Assembly: GCF_003205575.1 (NCBI RefSeq)
Contig: NZ_PYBW01000020.1
Location: forward strand, 1 to 55,607
Origin: Streptomyces tateyamensis
GTDB taxonomy: Bacteria > Actinomycetota > Actinomycetes > Streptomycetales > Streptomycetaceae
Length of the DNA stretch: 55,607 bases
Direction of reading: 5' to 3'
In this document: in pieces, positions 47,145-55,439 of the stretch
Layout of the letters: each line of letters begins with the position of its first letter
Numbering within the stretch: position 1 is the first letter of the stretch
Program-made: the position numbers and the translations under genes
Notes under the pieces: model-generated
Seen by the model: only the letters and a program-made list of their open reading frames with translations
Database searches by the model: none
Told to the model about the DNA's origin: nothing

Positions 47145-47963
47145 GTGTCCGACCAGACCGCACCCGAGGCCGCCCTGCTGGACGAGCTGCTCGCCCTGGC
47201 CCTGGAGGCCGCCCGGCAGGCCGGCACCCTGCTGCACGAGGGACGCCCGGCCGACCTGGGCGTCGCGGCCACCAAGAGCAGCCCGGTGGACGTGGTGACC
47301 GAGATGGACCTGGCCTCCGAGAAGCTCATCGTCGAGCTGATCTCCGGCCGCCGCCCGCAGGACGGCTACCTGGGCGAGGAGGGCACCGAGCGGCCCAGCG
47401 CGAGCGGGGTCCGGTGGGTCGTCGACCCGCTCGACGGCACCGTCAACTACCTGTACGGACAGCCGAACTGGGGCGTCAGCGTGGCCGCCGAGCTGGACGG
47501 CGAGGTGCTGGTCGCCGTGGTCGCGGCGCCGGCCCGCGGCGAGCTGTTCCAGGCGGTGCGCGGCCGCGGTGCCCAGCGCGACGGCCAGGCGCTGACGGTG
47601 CGGCCGGCCCCGGTCTGGGGCCAGGCGCTGGTGGCCACCGGGTTCAACTACGTGCAGCCGGTCCGGGTGCACCAGGCCGGGGTGCTGCACCGGCTGATGC
47701 CCGAGGTGCGCGACATCCGCCGCGGCGGCGCGGCCGCCATCGACCTGTGTGACCTGGCCGCGGGCCGGCTGGACGGCTACTACGAGCGCGGCCTGCAGCC
47801 CTGGGACCTGGCGGCCGGCGGCCTGATCGCCCGCGAGGCCGGTGCGCTGACCGGCGGGCGGCCCGGCACCCCGGCCTCCGGCGAACTGGTGGTGGCCGCG
47901 GCGCCCGGCGTCTTCGAGCCGCTGCAGGCCCGCCTGGAGGAACTCGGCGCCTGGCACGACTGA
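47145..47963 (+). CDS. Inositol monophosphatase family protein
   Basis: 272 aa. Metal-binding motifs of the Li-sensitive phosphatase family are complete: GEEGTE, WVVDPLDGTVNYLYG, and the C-terminal LQPWDLAAGGLIAREAG. Likely substrates are inositol-1-phosphate or a related phosphomonoester, supplying inositol for phosphatidylinositol and mycothiol in actinobacteria. GTG 47145 is four bases after GAGGAG. The neighbour relation hemH-suhB-like is conserved in streptomycetes as I recall. Confidence 0.9.
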   Translation: MSDQTAPEAALLDELLALALEAARQAGTLLHEGRPADLGVAATKSSPVDVVTEMDLASEKLIVELISGRRPQDGYLGEEGTERPSASGVRWVVDPLDGTVNYLYGQPNWGVSVAAELDGEVLVAVVAAPARGELFQAVRGRGAQRDGQALTVRPAPVWGQALVATGFNYVQPVRVHQAGVLHRLMPEVRDIRRGGAAAIDLCDLAAGRLDGYYERGLQPWDLAAGGLIAREAGALTGGRPGTPASGELVVAAAPGVFEPLQARLEELGAWHD

Positions 47964-47976
47964 GCGGCGGGACGGG

Positions 47977-48010
47977 CGAACCCCGGCGCGGTGGGCCGCG
48001 CCGGGGTTCG
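47977..48010. terminator. Bidirectional terminator after the IMPase gene
   Basis: 14-bp perfect stem (47977-47990 with 47997-48010) and GTGGGC loop between the convergent IMPase gene and the 60-aa gene. Confidence 0.78.
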
Positions 48011-48072
48011 TCAGGTGTGAGGGGCCGGGTGACCGGCCCTGGGCAGGAGCGCCGCGCGAGGCGGGCGCCGGG

Positions 48073-48255
48073 TCAGGCGCTGCGGGGCAGCGAGAGGACC
48101 GGGTCGACACCGTGCTCGGCGGCAATCCGGCGCAGGTCTTCCAGTTCGGACTGTTCGACCTCGGCGAGGAACTCGTCCCCGGACTCGAGTGCACGGTGCA
48201 GATCCTGCTCGGCGCTCCTTATGCGCTGCAGGATTCCGGCGGTGAAGGCGTCCAT
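48073..48255 (-). CDS. Small conserved hypothetical protein
   Basis: 60 aa, acidic, helical (MDAFTAGILQRIRSAEQDLHRALESGDEF, then a heptad-like ELEDLRRIAAEHGV). No domain is recognised; a two-helix hairpin is plausible. ATG at 48253-48255 has GGGGG seven bases upstream. It lies between hemH/IMPase and cutRS, where S. coelicolor also has a small protein gene as I recall. Confidence 0.65.
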   Translation of the reverse strand: MDAFTAGILQRIRSAEQDLHRALESGDEFLAEVEQSELEDLRRIAAEHGVDPVLSLPRSA

Positions 48256-48691
48256 GCGGCAGACCCCCTTACGGTGTCGGACGTGCGCGGTCGAGCGTTC
48301 CTTGGTCGGGAGGGCGGGTGGTCCAACGGGTGCGCCCGACGGGTCGACTGACCCCGAACGGGTGCTGGTGCGGCCGATGGCCGCTCGCTGGATGGCTGCG
48401 AACCCCCGACCAGTGCGGATGGAACGCACGGCGGGTGGGATGCGACTGCCTGACGGCGTGATCGCGGGTGTGCATTCGTCCTCCCCCGCCCGGGGGGCGG
48501 GAAACCTGCGGATCGTGAGAAACCGTGGAAAGTTGCCGCAGTCACATTCCCGCCGCGCGCCCGGAGCCGGTCGGGCGGTGGCGACTTACCGCTGCTTTAC
48601 CGGCGGACCAGGCAGGATGGAGGCACCGTCGCCAGTCGCAGGCCCGTCCGGGGACCCTCCCGCGGCGGGCCCCAGAGAAGGGACCACCAAG
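48256..48691. promoter_or_regulatory. cutR upstream region
   Basis: No gene is seen in 436 bp. TTACCG occurs twice with an exact 11-bp period (48586-48591 and 48597-48602), the spacing expected of tandem OmpR-type half-sites, and CAGGAT at 48614-48619 could be the -10. This makes an autoregulatory CutR site plausible. Confidence 0.45.
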
Positions 48692-49345
48692 TTGCGGGTT
48701 CTAGTCGTCGAGGACGAGCAGCTGCTCGCCGAAGCGGTGGCCACCGGCCTGCGCCGGGAGGCCATGGCCGTCGACGTGGTGTACGACGGCGAGGCCGCGC
48801 TCCAGCGGATCGCCGTCAACGACTACGACGTGGTGGTGCTCGACCGGGACCTGCCGCTGGTGCACGGGGACGACGTGTGCCGCAGCGTGGTCGAGCAGGG
48901 CCTGGCCACCCGGGTGATCATGCTGACCGCCTCCGGCGACATCAGCGACCGGGTCGAGGGCCTGGAGATCGGCGCGGACGACTACCTGCCCAAGCCGTTC
49001 GCTTTCAGCGAACTCGTCGCCCGGGTGCGCGCGCTGGGCCGGCGCGCCACCGTGCCGCTGCCGCCGGTGCTGGAGCGGGCCGGCATCAGCGTCGACCCCG
49101 GCCGGCGCGAGGTGCTGCGCGACGGGCGCTCGATCCAGCTCGCACCCAAGGAGTTCGCGGTGCTGGAGGTGCTGATGCGGGCCGGCGGTGCCGTGGTCTC
49201 GGCCGAGCAACTGCTGGAGAAGGCCTGGGACGAGCACACCGACCCGTTCACCAACGTGGTCCGGGTGACCGTGATGACGCTGCGCCGCAAGCTCGGTGAC
49301 CCCGCGGTGATCGTCACCGTGCCGGGCTCCGGGTACCGGATCTGA
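48692..49345 (+). CDS. cutR: Response regulator CutR
   Basis: 217 aa OmpR-family regulator. The receiver carries Asp51 (VVVLDRDLPL), acidic EDE near the N-terminus and Lys in YLPKPF. The C-terminal winged helix reads LAPKEFAVLEVLMR and NVVRVTVMTLRRKLGDP. Length and sequence agree with S. lividans/S. coelicolor CutR. The start is TTG 48692, after GAAGGGA; the frame is open further upstream but without receiver sequence. It is followed by cutS after 39 bp. Confidence 0.93.
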   Translation: MRVLVVEDEQLLAEAVATGLRREAMAVDVVYDGEAALQRIAVNDYDVVVLDRDLPLVHGDDVCRSVVEQGLATRVIMLTASGDISDRVEGLEIGADDYLPKPFAFSELVARVRALGRRATVPLPPVLERAGISVDPGRREVLRDGRSIQLAPKEFAVLEVLMRAGGAVVSAEQLLEKAWDEHTDPFTNVVRVTVMTLRRKLGDPAVIVTVPGSGYRI

Positions 49346-49384
49346 TCCACCCCCGCAGTACCCCCACCCAAAGGGATGACTTCG

Positions 49385-50677
49385 ATGACCACCCCGCCGC
49401 AGACCGGCGGGCCCTCCGGCAGTCCGCACGCGGTGCCGCCGCGGCCCACCCACCCGCCACACCCGACCCAGCCGCCGACGAACGGCGAGCCCTCGTTCTA
49501 CAGCTACGGCGACGGCCTGAGCTGGCTGCCGTTCCGCCCGACCATCCGGATCCGGCTCACCCTGCTGTACGGCGGGATGTTCCTGATGGCCGGGGTGCTG
49601 CTGCTGCTGATCATGTATGTGGTGTTCCGGCAGGCCCTGCAGGACAACGTGGTGCCGATCAAGCTCGACCCCACGGTCGGCGTCACCTACCAGGGCGTGC
49701 CGATGACCGGGCAGCAGTTCAACGACCGGCTGCGCGACATCCAGGCCGCCAGCGCGCAGAGCGAGCTGGACTCGCTGCTGCGCAAGTCGCTGACCATCCT
49801 GGTGGCCCTGGCCGTGATCGCCTTCGCGGCCGGCTACGCGATGGCCGGTCGGGTGCTGCGCCCGCTGGGCCGGATCACCCGCGCCGCACGCGAGGTGGTC
49901 AGCTCCGACCTGCACCGGCGGATCGAGCTGGACGGCCCGGACGACGAGCTCAAGGAGCTCGCCGACACCTTCGACGACATGCTCGACCGGCTGGACCGCT
50001 CGTTCGACTCGCAGCGCCGCTTCGTCGCCAACGCCTCGCACGAGCTGCGCACCCCGTTGGCGATCAACCGGACGCTGCTGGAGGTGCAGCTGGCCGACCC
50101 GGGCGCCTCGCCGGACCTGCAGCAGCTGGGCAAGACCCTGCTGGCCACCAACGAGCGCAGCGAGCAACTGGTGGAGGGCCTGCTGCTGCTGGCCCGCAGC
50201 GACAACGAGCTGCTCGACCGGCGCCCGGTGGAACTGGCCGAGGTGGCCGCCCGGGCCATCGAGCAGACCCGCTCCGAGGCCGTCGGCCGCGAGGTGGAGA
50301 TCCGCTCCGAGCTGCACCCGGTGGCGGTCGCGGGCAACGGCGTGCTGCTGGAGCGGATCGCGCTCAACCTGCTGCAGAACGCGGTCCGCTACAACCTGCC
50401 GGACGGCTGGGTGGAGATCACCTCGGCGCCCGGTCCCGGCGGGGTGGGCGAGCTGGTGGTGACCAACACCGGCCCGGTGGTGCCGGGGTACGAACTGGAG
50501 CACATCTTCGAGCCGTTCCGCCGGGTGAAGGGCGCGGACCGGACCCGCAGCGACAAGGGAGTGGGCCTGGGGCTGTCCATCGTGCGCTCGGTGGTGCGTG
50601 CGCACGGCGGTGCCATCGAGGCGGTCCCCAGGCCCGGCGGCGGGCTGGTCATGCGGGTACGAATCCCCGCCGCCTGA
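49385..50677 (+). CDS. cutS: Sensor histidine kinase CutS
   Basis: 430 aa. A Pro-rich cytoplasmic N-terminus (~1-50) precedes TM1 (~56-80), an extracytoplasmic loop of ~55 residues (81-135), TM2 (~137-155), HAMP (~157-208), HisKA with His219 (ANASHELRTPL) and HATPase (NLLQNAVRYN; GVGLGLSIVRSV). CutRS has been linked to envelope/secretion stress and antibiotic regulation in Streptomyces. The extracytoplasmic loop here contains no cysteine. ATG 49385 is preferred to ATG 49376 because AAAGGGA overlaps the latter. Confidence 0.92.
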   Translation: MTTPPQTGGPSGSPHAVPPRPTHPPHPTQPPTNGEPSFYSYGDGLSWLPFRPTIRIRLTLLYGGMFLMAGVLLLLIMYVVFRQALQDNVVPIKLDPTVGVTYQGVPMTGQQFNDRLRDIQAASAQSELDSLLRKSLTILVALAVIAFAAGYAMAGRVLRPLGRITRAAREVVSSDLHRRIELDGPDDELKELADTFDDMLDRLDRSFDSQRRFVANASHELRTPLAINRTLLEVQLADPGASPDLQQLGKTLLATNERSEQLVEGLLLLARSDNELLDRRPVELAEVAARAIEQTRSEAVGREVEIRSELHPVAVAGNGVLLERIALNLLQNAVRYNLPDGWVEITSAPGPGGVGELVVTNTGPVVPGYELEHIFEPFRRVKGADRTRSDKGVGLGLSIVRSVVRAHGGAIEAVPRPGGGLVMRVRIPAA

Positions 50678-50694
50678 GTGTCGCAAGCGACGCG

Positions 50695-50754
50695 CAAGCG
50701 CCCCGTGCACCCTTCCCACCTGCGGGAAGGAGTGCGTGGGGCGCTTGTCTTTTC
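50695..50754 (+). terminator. Rho-independent terminator after cutS
   Basis: A long imperfect hairpin (50695-50747, outer stem CAAGCGCCCC with GGGGCGCTTG, inner CTTCCC with GGGAAG) is followed by TCTTTT, one of few U-tracts in the window. Confidence 0.8.
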
Positions 50755-50767
50755 CCCCCGCAGTTAC

Positions 50768-50810
50768 TTACGCTGGCGTAACCTACGCTGCCGTAAGGTA
50801 CGGAAGCGTA
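50768..50810 (+). promoter_or_regulatory. Three TACG-N4-CGTA dyads at 15-bp period before the desaturase gene
   Basis: Dyads start at 50769, 50784 and 50799; the first extends to a perfect TTACGC-N2-GCGTAA. Exactly equal spacing implies a cooperative repressor array overlapping the desaturase promoter, as for TetR-type lipid regulators. Confidence 0.6.
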
Positions 50811-50865
50811 AGTGCCGTTCCCGCACCGACGCCCCCGTGCACGACCCCTGTCAGGAGCCACCGCC

Positions 50866-51855
50866 GTGACCATCGCCCCCGCCCAGCGCACCGCCCCGGC
50901 CGGCTCGACCGCGTGGACCGACGCCAGGCTGATCATGGCCCTGGAGGAGGTCGTCGAGACCGAGCTCAACCGGCACCTCAAGGCCGCCAAGGAGTGGATG
51001 CCGCACGAGTACATCCCGTGGAGCCAGGGCCGGGACTTCGACGGCGTGATGGGCGGTGAGGCGTGGGAGGTGGGCCAGTCCAAGGTGACCCCGCTGGGCC
51101 GGATCTCGCTGGTGGTCAACCTGCTGACCGAGGACAACCTGCCCAGCTACCACCACGAGATCGCCTCCATGTTCGGCCGCGAGGGCGCCTGGGGGACCTG
51201 GGTGCACCGCTGGACGGCCGAGGAGGGGCGGCACGGCATAGCCCTCCGCGACTACCTGCTGGCCACCCGCGCGGTCGACCCGGTGGCGCTGGAGCGGGCC
51301 CGGATGGACCACATGTCGGCCGGCTTCGAGTCGGACAACGCGCACAGCATGCTGCAGTCGGTGGCCTACGTGGCCTTCCAGGAGCTGGCCACCCGGATCT
51401 CGCACCGCAACACCGGCCACCACGCCGGCGACCCGCTCTGCGAGCAGCTGCTGGCCAAGATCGCCAACGACGAGAACCTGCACATGGTCTTCTACCGCAA
51501 CCTGCTCAAGGCGGCCCTGGAGATCGCGCCGGACCAGGCCATGCAGGCGGTGCGCGACGTGGTGACCGACTTCCGGATGCCCGGCCACGGGATGCCCGGA
51601 TTCGAGCGGGCCGCCGCCCAGATCGCCATCGGCGGCATCTACAACCTGCGCATCCACCACGACGACGTGCTGCAGCCGGTGCTGCGCCACCTGCGGGTGC
51701 TGGAGATCACCGGCCTCGGTCCGGCCGGCCTGCAGGCCCAGCAGGAGCTCGGCCTCTTCCTGGACGGACTGGACGCCCAGGCCACCAAGTTCGACGAGCG
51801 GCAGGCCGCGCTGCTGGCCCGGCGGGCCGCCGCAGCCGAGCGCAAGGCGGGCTGA
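50866..51855 (+). CDS. Acyl-ACP desaturase (stearoyl-ACP desaturase family)
   Basis: 329 aa soluble diiron protein. The two E-x2-H helices are visible: TAEEGRHGIALRDY (Glu120/His123) and ANDENLHMVFYRN; upstream acidic residues in NLLTEDNLP complete the ligand set. It introduces a cis double bond into acyl-ACP, as in DesA-type actinobacterial enzymes. GTG 50866 follows AGGAG at eight bases. The 15-bp-period dyad array 55 bp upstream suggests tight repression, perhaps by a fatty-acid-sensing TetR-family protein encoded elsewhere. Confidence 0.9.
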   Translation: MTIAPAQRTAPAGSTAWTDARLIMALEEVVETELNRHLKAAKEWMPHEYIPWSQGRDFDGVMGGEAWEVGQSKVTPLGRISLVVNLLTEDNLPSYHHEIASMFGREGAWGTWVHRWTAEEGRHGIALRDYLLATRAVDPVALERARMDHMSAGFESDNAHSMLQSVAYVAFQELATRISHRNTGHHAGDPLCEQLLAKIANDENLHMVFYRNLLKAALEIAPDQAMQAVRDVVTDFRMPGHGMPGFERAAAQIAIGGIYNLRIHHDDVLQPVLRHLRVLEITGLGPAGLQAQQELGLFLDGLDAQATKFDERQAALLARRAAAAERKAG

Positions 51856-52319
51856 ACACCTCTGCGGCAGGGCGGTTTCCCACCCATTCGTCCGATTCAC
51901 CGGCCCGCGTGACGAAGCTCACAGTGCTCTACGCGGGCGGCTCGGACGATCTCGCAGCGTGATCATCTCCGCACGAGGCCCGATCGCTGAGCGTAGCGAC
52001 CACAGGTGCTCGGCGGCGCACTCCCGGGTGCCGCCGAGCGCCTTCTCGCTGCGCCTGGGCGCCCTGGCAGGCCCCCCGAGCAGGGCGTACCATCACCTTC
52101 CGTATTCGACGGCGGATGTTCACGTACCGTGGGTGGACACTGTCCGCAAGCCCCCCGGAAGTGGCCCCGATCACACGGTCGGGTCGCCCGTTGAGTGTCG
52201 ATTGAGTAACAGGGCTTGAAGTAAGGCACAATCTCGGCTTCGGGTCGGGCACAAGACCGGCCCCTCATGCGTTACGTGCGCTGGAGATACCGCACACACC
52301 CAGAGGGGGAGAGCGAAAC
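51856..52319. other. Intergenic region before the DUF4193 gene, no gene seen
   Basis: About 460 bp. Short open frames exist but none has a ribosome site plus coding-like sequence. TTGAGT occurs twice at 11-bp spacing (52191, 52202), and CACAAT at 52227-52232 may be a -10; the promoter of the DUF4193 gene is expected here. The RBS is the GGGGGAGAG just before 52320. Confidence 0.45.
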
Positions 52320-52616
52320 ATGGCGACTGACTACGACACCCCACGCAAGACCGATGACGACCTCAACGAGGACAGCATCGAAGAACTGAAGGCCCGCCGG
52401 AACGACAAGTCGACGAGCACCGTCGACATCGAGGACTTCGATTCGGCGGAGAGCCTGGAGCTCCCCGGCGCCGACCTGTCCAACGAGGAGCTGTCGGTCC
52501 GGGTGCTGCCCCGCCAGGCCGACGAGTTCACCTGCATGAGCTGCTTCCTCGTGCACCACCGCAGCCAGCTGGCCAGGGAGAAGAACGGCCAGCCGATCTG
52601 CCGGGACTGCGACTGA
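52320..52616 (+). CDS. DUF4193 family protein
   Basis: 98 aa. A very acidic, probably disordered N-terminal half is followed by a C-terminal zinc ribbon with two CxxC pairs (FTCMSCF and ICRDCD). The family is conserved in actinobacteria and its function is not known to me. The ATG has a good GGGGGAG site. Strong conservation and a long upstream region suggest substantial expression, but that is inference. Confidence 0.88.
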   Translation: MATDYDTPRKTDDDLNEDSIEELKARRNDKSTSTVDIEDFDSAESLELPGADLSNEELSVRVLPRQADEFTCMSCFLVHHRSQLAREKNGQPICRDCD

Positions 52617-52750
52617 GCCTCGGGCCGATCCGGCCCGGGTCAGGCGGCGAGGCCTCGGGGCGCCGCCAACGACTCGGCACCACGTCCCGACCGGTCCGGA
52701 CCCCCGGACCGGAGGCAGCTCCAGCGCCCGCCACGGCGGACGCACACGCA

Positions 52751-52792
52751 CGGCGAAGGGGCGGTCCCGACTCACGGGCCGCCCCTTCGCCG
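52751..52792. terminator. Terminator between DUF4193 and DUF3093 genes
   Basis: 14-bp perfect outer stem (52751-52764 with 52779-52792) plus an inner CCCG/CGGG extension, between convergent genes. Confidence 0.78.
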
Positions 52793-52806
52793 TGCTCGGA
52801 AGCCGG

Positions 52807-53247
52807 CTACTCCGGCCGCCCCGCACCGATCGCGGCGGCCAGCGCCTGCGGGTCGCGGGTGGAGAGGTAGAGGTACGGGGTGGGGTCGGCCGGATCGACC
52901 ACCTCGACCCGCAGCGCGGTCCGCACGTAGCTGCGCAGCAGCATGAAGGCGCGCGGATCGGCCTTGACCGAACGCCAGGCCACCGCCTCCGCCTGGTCCA
53001 GCGGGTGCGCCGGGCCGAGCGCCGAGAGCGGGATCCGCGCCTGGCCGGCCACCAGCGAACCCTGCACCACCCGGATCCGCGCACTGCCGTAGGAGCTGAG
53101 CGCGACCGCGCCGGCGAGGAGCCCCGCCAGCAGGCCGACCAGCCCCGGCACCAGACCGAAGCGCAGCAGGATCAGGCCCGCCGAAAGGCCGGCCGCGACC
53201 GGCAGCAGCCACCAGGAAGGGGGAGCGGTGAGGCGTTCGTCGTACAT
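52807..53247 (-). CDS. DUF3093 membrane protein
   Basis: 146 aa. Two membrane helices close together (~11-28 and ~32-50; WWLLPVAAGLSAGLILLRFG, VPGLVGLLAGLLAGAVAL) precede a beta-rich cytoplasmic PH-like domain (SARIRVVQGSLVAGQARIPLSALG; RTALRVEVVDPADPTPYLYLSTRDP). I recognise it as DUF3093, conserved beside dut in actinobacteria; the role is unknown. Divergent from the thioesterase gene. Confidence 0.82.
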   Translation of the reverse strand: MYDERLTAPPSWWLLPVAAGLSAGLILLRFGLVPGLVGLLAGLLAGAVALSSYGSARIRVVQGSLVAGQARIPLSALGPAHPLDQAEAVAWRSVKADPRAFMLLRSYVRTALRVEVVDPADPTPYLYLSTRDPQALAAAIGAGRPE

Positions 53248-53284
53248 GCCGCCATTGTGTCCCAGGCCTGTTTCCGGCTGACCG

Positions 53285-53312
53285 TTGCACCTCGGCTACT
53301 GGTGAGTAGGGT
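53285..53312 (+). promoter_or_regulatory. Promoter of thioesterase-dut, predicted leaderless
   Basis: TTGCAC (53285-53290), a 16-bp spacer and TAGGGT (53307-53312), then seven bases to GTG 53320. This is the clearest HrdB-type promoter in the window. Confidence 0.6.
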
Positions 53313-53319
53313 CGACTCC

Positions 53320-53916
53320 GTGACCGCGAACACGACCCCCACCAGCACGCCCACCACGCCGCCCGCCGACGCGACCGCCCCGGTCCGCCACGTGGACGCC
53401 CCCGCCCCCGGCACCTCGCTCGGCTCGCACTACGTGCATTGCTTCGGCTGCGGGCCGCAGCAGAGCGCCGGGCTGCAGATCGACGTCCGGGCCGGCGAAG
53501 GCGTCGACGTCACGGCCGAGTTCACCGTCAAGCCGGTGCACCAGGGCGGACCCGGCCTGGCCCACGGCGGCATCCTGACCACCGCGATGGACGAGACCCT
53601 CGGCTCGTTGAACTGGCTGCTGCACACCGCCTCGGTGACCGGCCGGCTGGAGACGGACTTCCTGCGCCCGGTCCAGGTCGACTCGGTACTGCACATCCGC
53701 GCCTGGGTCGCCGGACTGCACGGCCGCAAGATCTACTGCGCCGCCGAGGGCCGGATCGGCGGCCCCGAGGGACCGGTCGCCATCCGGGCCGCGGCGCTCT
53801 TCATCCAGGTGAAGCTGGAACACTTCACCACGCACGGTCGTCCCGCGGACATCAAGGCCGCCCTGGACGACCCCGACCTGTTCAAGCGCGCCAGAGCCTT
53901 CGAGGTGAATCCGTGA
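53320..53916 (+). CDS. PaaI-type hotdog thioesterase
   Basis: 198 aa. After a Thr/Pro-rich N-terminal ~35 residues comes a hotdog fold with the catalytic-loop sequence [19 protein letters not shown] and the dimer-strand [22 protein letters not shown] Cys-rich start ([12 protein letters not shown]) is typical of one branch of these acyl-CoA thioesterases. The substrate is unknown. Its stop overlaps dut's GTG by four bases, so the two are translated together. Confidence 0.85.
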   Translation: MTANTTPTSTPTTPPADATAPVRHVDAPAPGTSLGSHYVHCFGCGPQQSAGLQIDVRAGEGVDVTAEFTVKPVHQGGPGLAHGGILTTAMDETLGSLNWLLHTASVTGRLETDFLRPVQVDSVLHIRAWVAGLHGRKIYCAAEGRIGGPEGPVAIRAAALFIQVKLEHFTTHGRPADIKAALDDPDLFKRARAFEVNP

Positions 53917-54380
53917 GTTCCACCGTCCGTCCCCCGGTCGACATCCTGATCCGGCGGCTCGACCCCGAGCTGCCGCTGCCCGCCTACGCCCAGCCGGGAG
54001 ACGCCGGCGCGGACCTGGTGGCCGCCGTCGATGCCGAGCTGGAGCCGGGCGAGCGCGCGGTCGTTCCCACCGGCATCGCCATCGCGTTGCCGGACGGCTA
54101 CGCGGCGTTCGTCCACCCGCGCTCGGGCCTGGCAGCTCGTTGCGGAGTTGCGCTCGTGAACGCCCCAGGGACGGTCGATGCCGGGTACCGTGGTGAGATC
54201 AAGGTGATCGTCGTCAACCTGGATCCGCGTGAGCGGGTCAGCTTCCGCCGTGGGGACCGCATCGCCCAGCTGGTCATCCAGCAGGTCGAGAAGGCCCGCT
54301 TCCACGAGGTGGCAGAACTGCCCGGGTCCGCACGCGCCGAGGGTGGGTTCGGGTCGACCGGCGGCCATGCTGCGATCTAG
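53913..54380 (+). CDS. dut: dUTP diphosphatase
   Basis: 155 aa trimeric dUTPase. All five motifs are present: DAGADL (I), [10 protein letters not shown] (II), [11 protein letters not shown] (III, catalytic Asp), [10 protein letters not shown] (IV) and the C-terminal EGGFGSTG (V). It hydrolyses dUTP to dUMP and pyrophosphate, keeping uracil out of DNA and feeding thymidylate synthesis. GTG 53913 overlaps the thioesterase stop. Confidence 0.96.
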   Translation: MSSTVRPPVDILIRRLDPELPLPAYAQPGDAGADLVAAVDAELEPGERAVVPTGIAIALPDGYAAFVHPRSGLAARCGVALVNAPGTVDAGYRGEIKVIVVNLDPRERVSFRRGDRIAQLVIQQVEKARFHEVAELPGSARAEGGFGSTGGHAAI

Positions 54381-54464
54381 TGCCGCCGAGCGGTACGCTC
54401 CGCGGCGATCCAGCAGGTACGAGCAGGTATTCGCATCGGTCTTGGACCGGGAAGGACAGTGACC

Positions 54465-55274
54465 GTGTTCCGTCGTCGCCAGAAGAGCGAGGACGCTGTC
54501 GAGCAGCTCGCCGAGGACGCCATCAGCGCCGACGAGACGGCCGATGACGTCGAAGACTCCGCCGACTCCGAGAGTGAGACCGAAGCCGAGGAGCTGGAGG
54601 AGGACCCGGCCGACCGCGTCGGCCTGCCGCCGGCCCCCCGTCCCGACGGCCCCTGGGACGTGTCCGAGCTGGAGAACCCGCAGGAGGGCCGGGTGGACCT
54701 CGGTGGTCTGCTGATCCCCGGTGTCGAGGGCATGGAGCTGCGGGTCGAGGTGGCCGGCGACGCGATCGTGGCCGCCACCCTGGTGCTCGGCAACAGCGCC
54801 GTCCAGCTGCAGGCGTTCGCCGCCCCCAAGTCCGAGGGCATCTGGACCGAGGTCCGGGACGAGATCGCCGAGGGCATCCGCTCCCAGGGCGGGCTGGCCG
54901 AGGAGGAGGAGGGTCCGCTCGGCTGGCACCTGCGGGCCCAGGTCCCGGTGCAGCTGCCGGACGGCACACAGGGTGTCCAGCTGGTCCGTTTCGTCGGCTG
55001 TGACGGCCCGCGCTGGTTCCTGCGCGGTGTCATCTCCGGTCAGGCCGCGGTGCAGCCGGAGACCGCGGACGTGCTGGAGCAGGTCTTCCGGCAGACCGTC
55101 GTGGTCCGCGGCGAGGTCCCGATGGCGCCGCGCGACCCGATCGTGCTCAAGCTCCCCGAGGACGCGCAGATGGTGGCCGACGGCGGCGTCGGCTCCGACG
55201 AGGCGGAGGGTACGCGCTTCAGCGGCGACCTCAGCCCGTTCGCCCGCGGCCCGGAGATCACCGAGGTGCACTGA
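54465..55274 (+). CDS. DUF3710 family protein
   Basis: 269 aa. The first ~60 residues are extremely acidic and probably disordered; the rest is a conserved DUF3710 domain (GPWDVSELENPQEGRVDLGGLLIPG, RFVGCDGPRWFLRGVISG). Function is unknown to me; it regularly follows dut in actinobacteria. I chose GTG 54465, eight bases after GAAGGA, over GTG 54459, which would leave only two bases. Confidence 0.85.
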   Translation: MFRRRQKSEDAVEQLAEDAISADETADDVEDSADSESETEAEELEEDPADRVGLPPAPRPDGPWDVSELENPQEGRVDLGGLLIPGVEGMELRVEVAGDAIVAATLVLGNSAVQLQAFAAPKSEGIWTEVRDEIAEGIRSQGGLAEEEEGPLGWHLRAQVPVQLPDGTQGVQLVRFVGCDGPRWFLRGVISGQAAVQPETADVLEQVFRQTVVVRGEVPMAPRDPIVLKLPEDAQMVADGGVGSDEAEGTRFSGDLSPFARGPEITEVH

Positions 55275-55307
55275 CCCGGGTGGCCTCGGCCCCCACTGCT
55301 CCACTCG

Positions 55308-55343
55308 CCGGCCCCGGACAGTGCACCTGTCCGGGGCCGGTTT
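55308..55343 (+). terminator. Terminator after the DUF3710 gene
   Basis: 14-bp perfect stem (55308-55321 with 55327-55340), TGCAC loop, followed by TTT. Confidence 0.82.
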
Positions 55344-55439
55344 GACTCCAGGTGGACCGATGCGTAACGTTCTCCGGGTTGCCCCGCAGGCGCGCGGCTC
55401 CGTTCCGGTATCGGATTTCGATTCGAATGAGGGCGGGGA

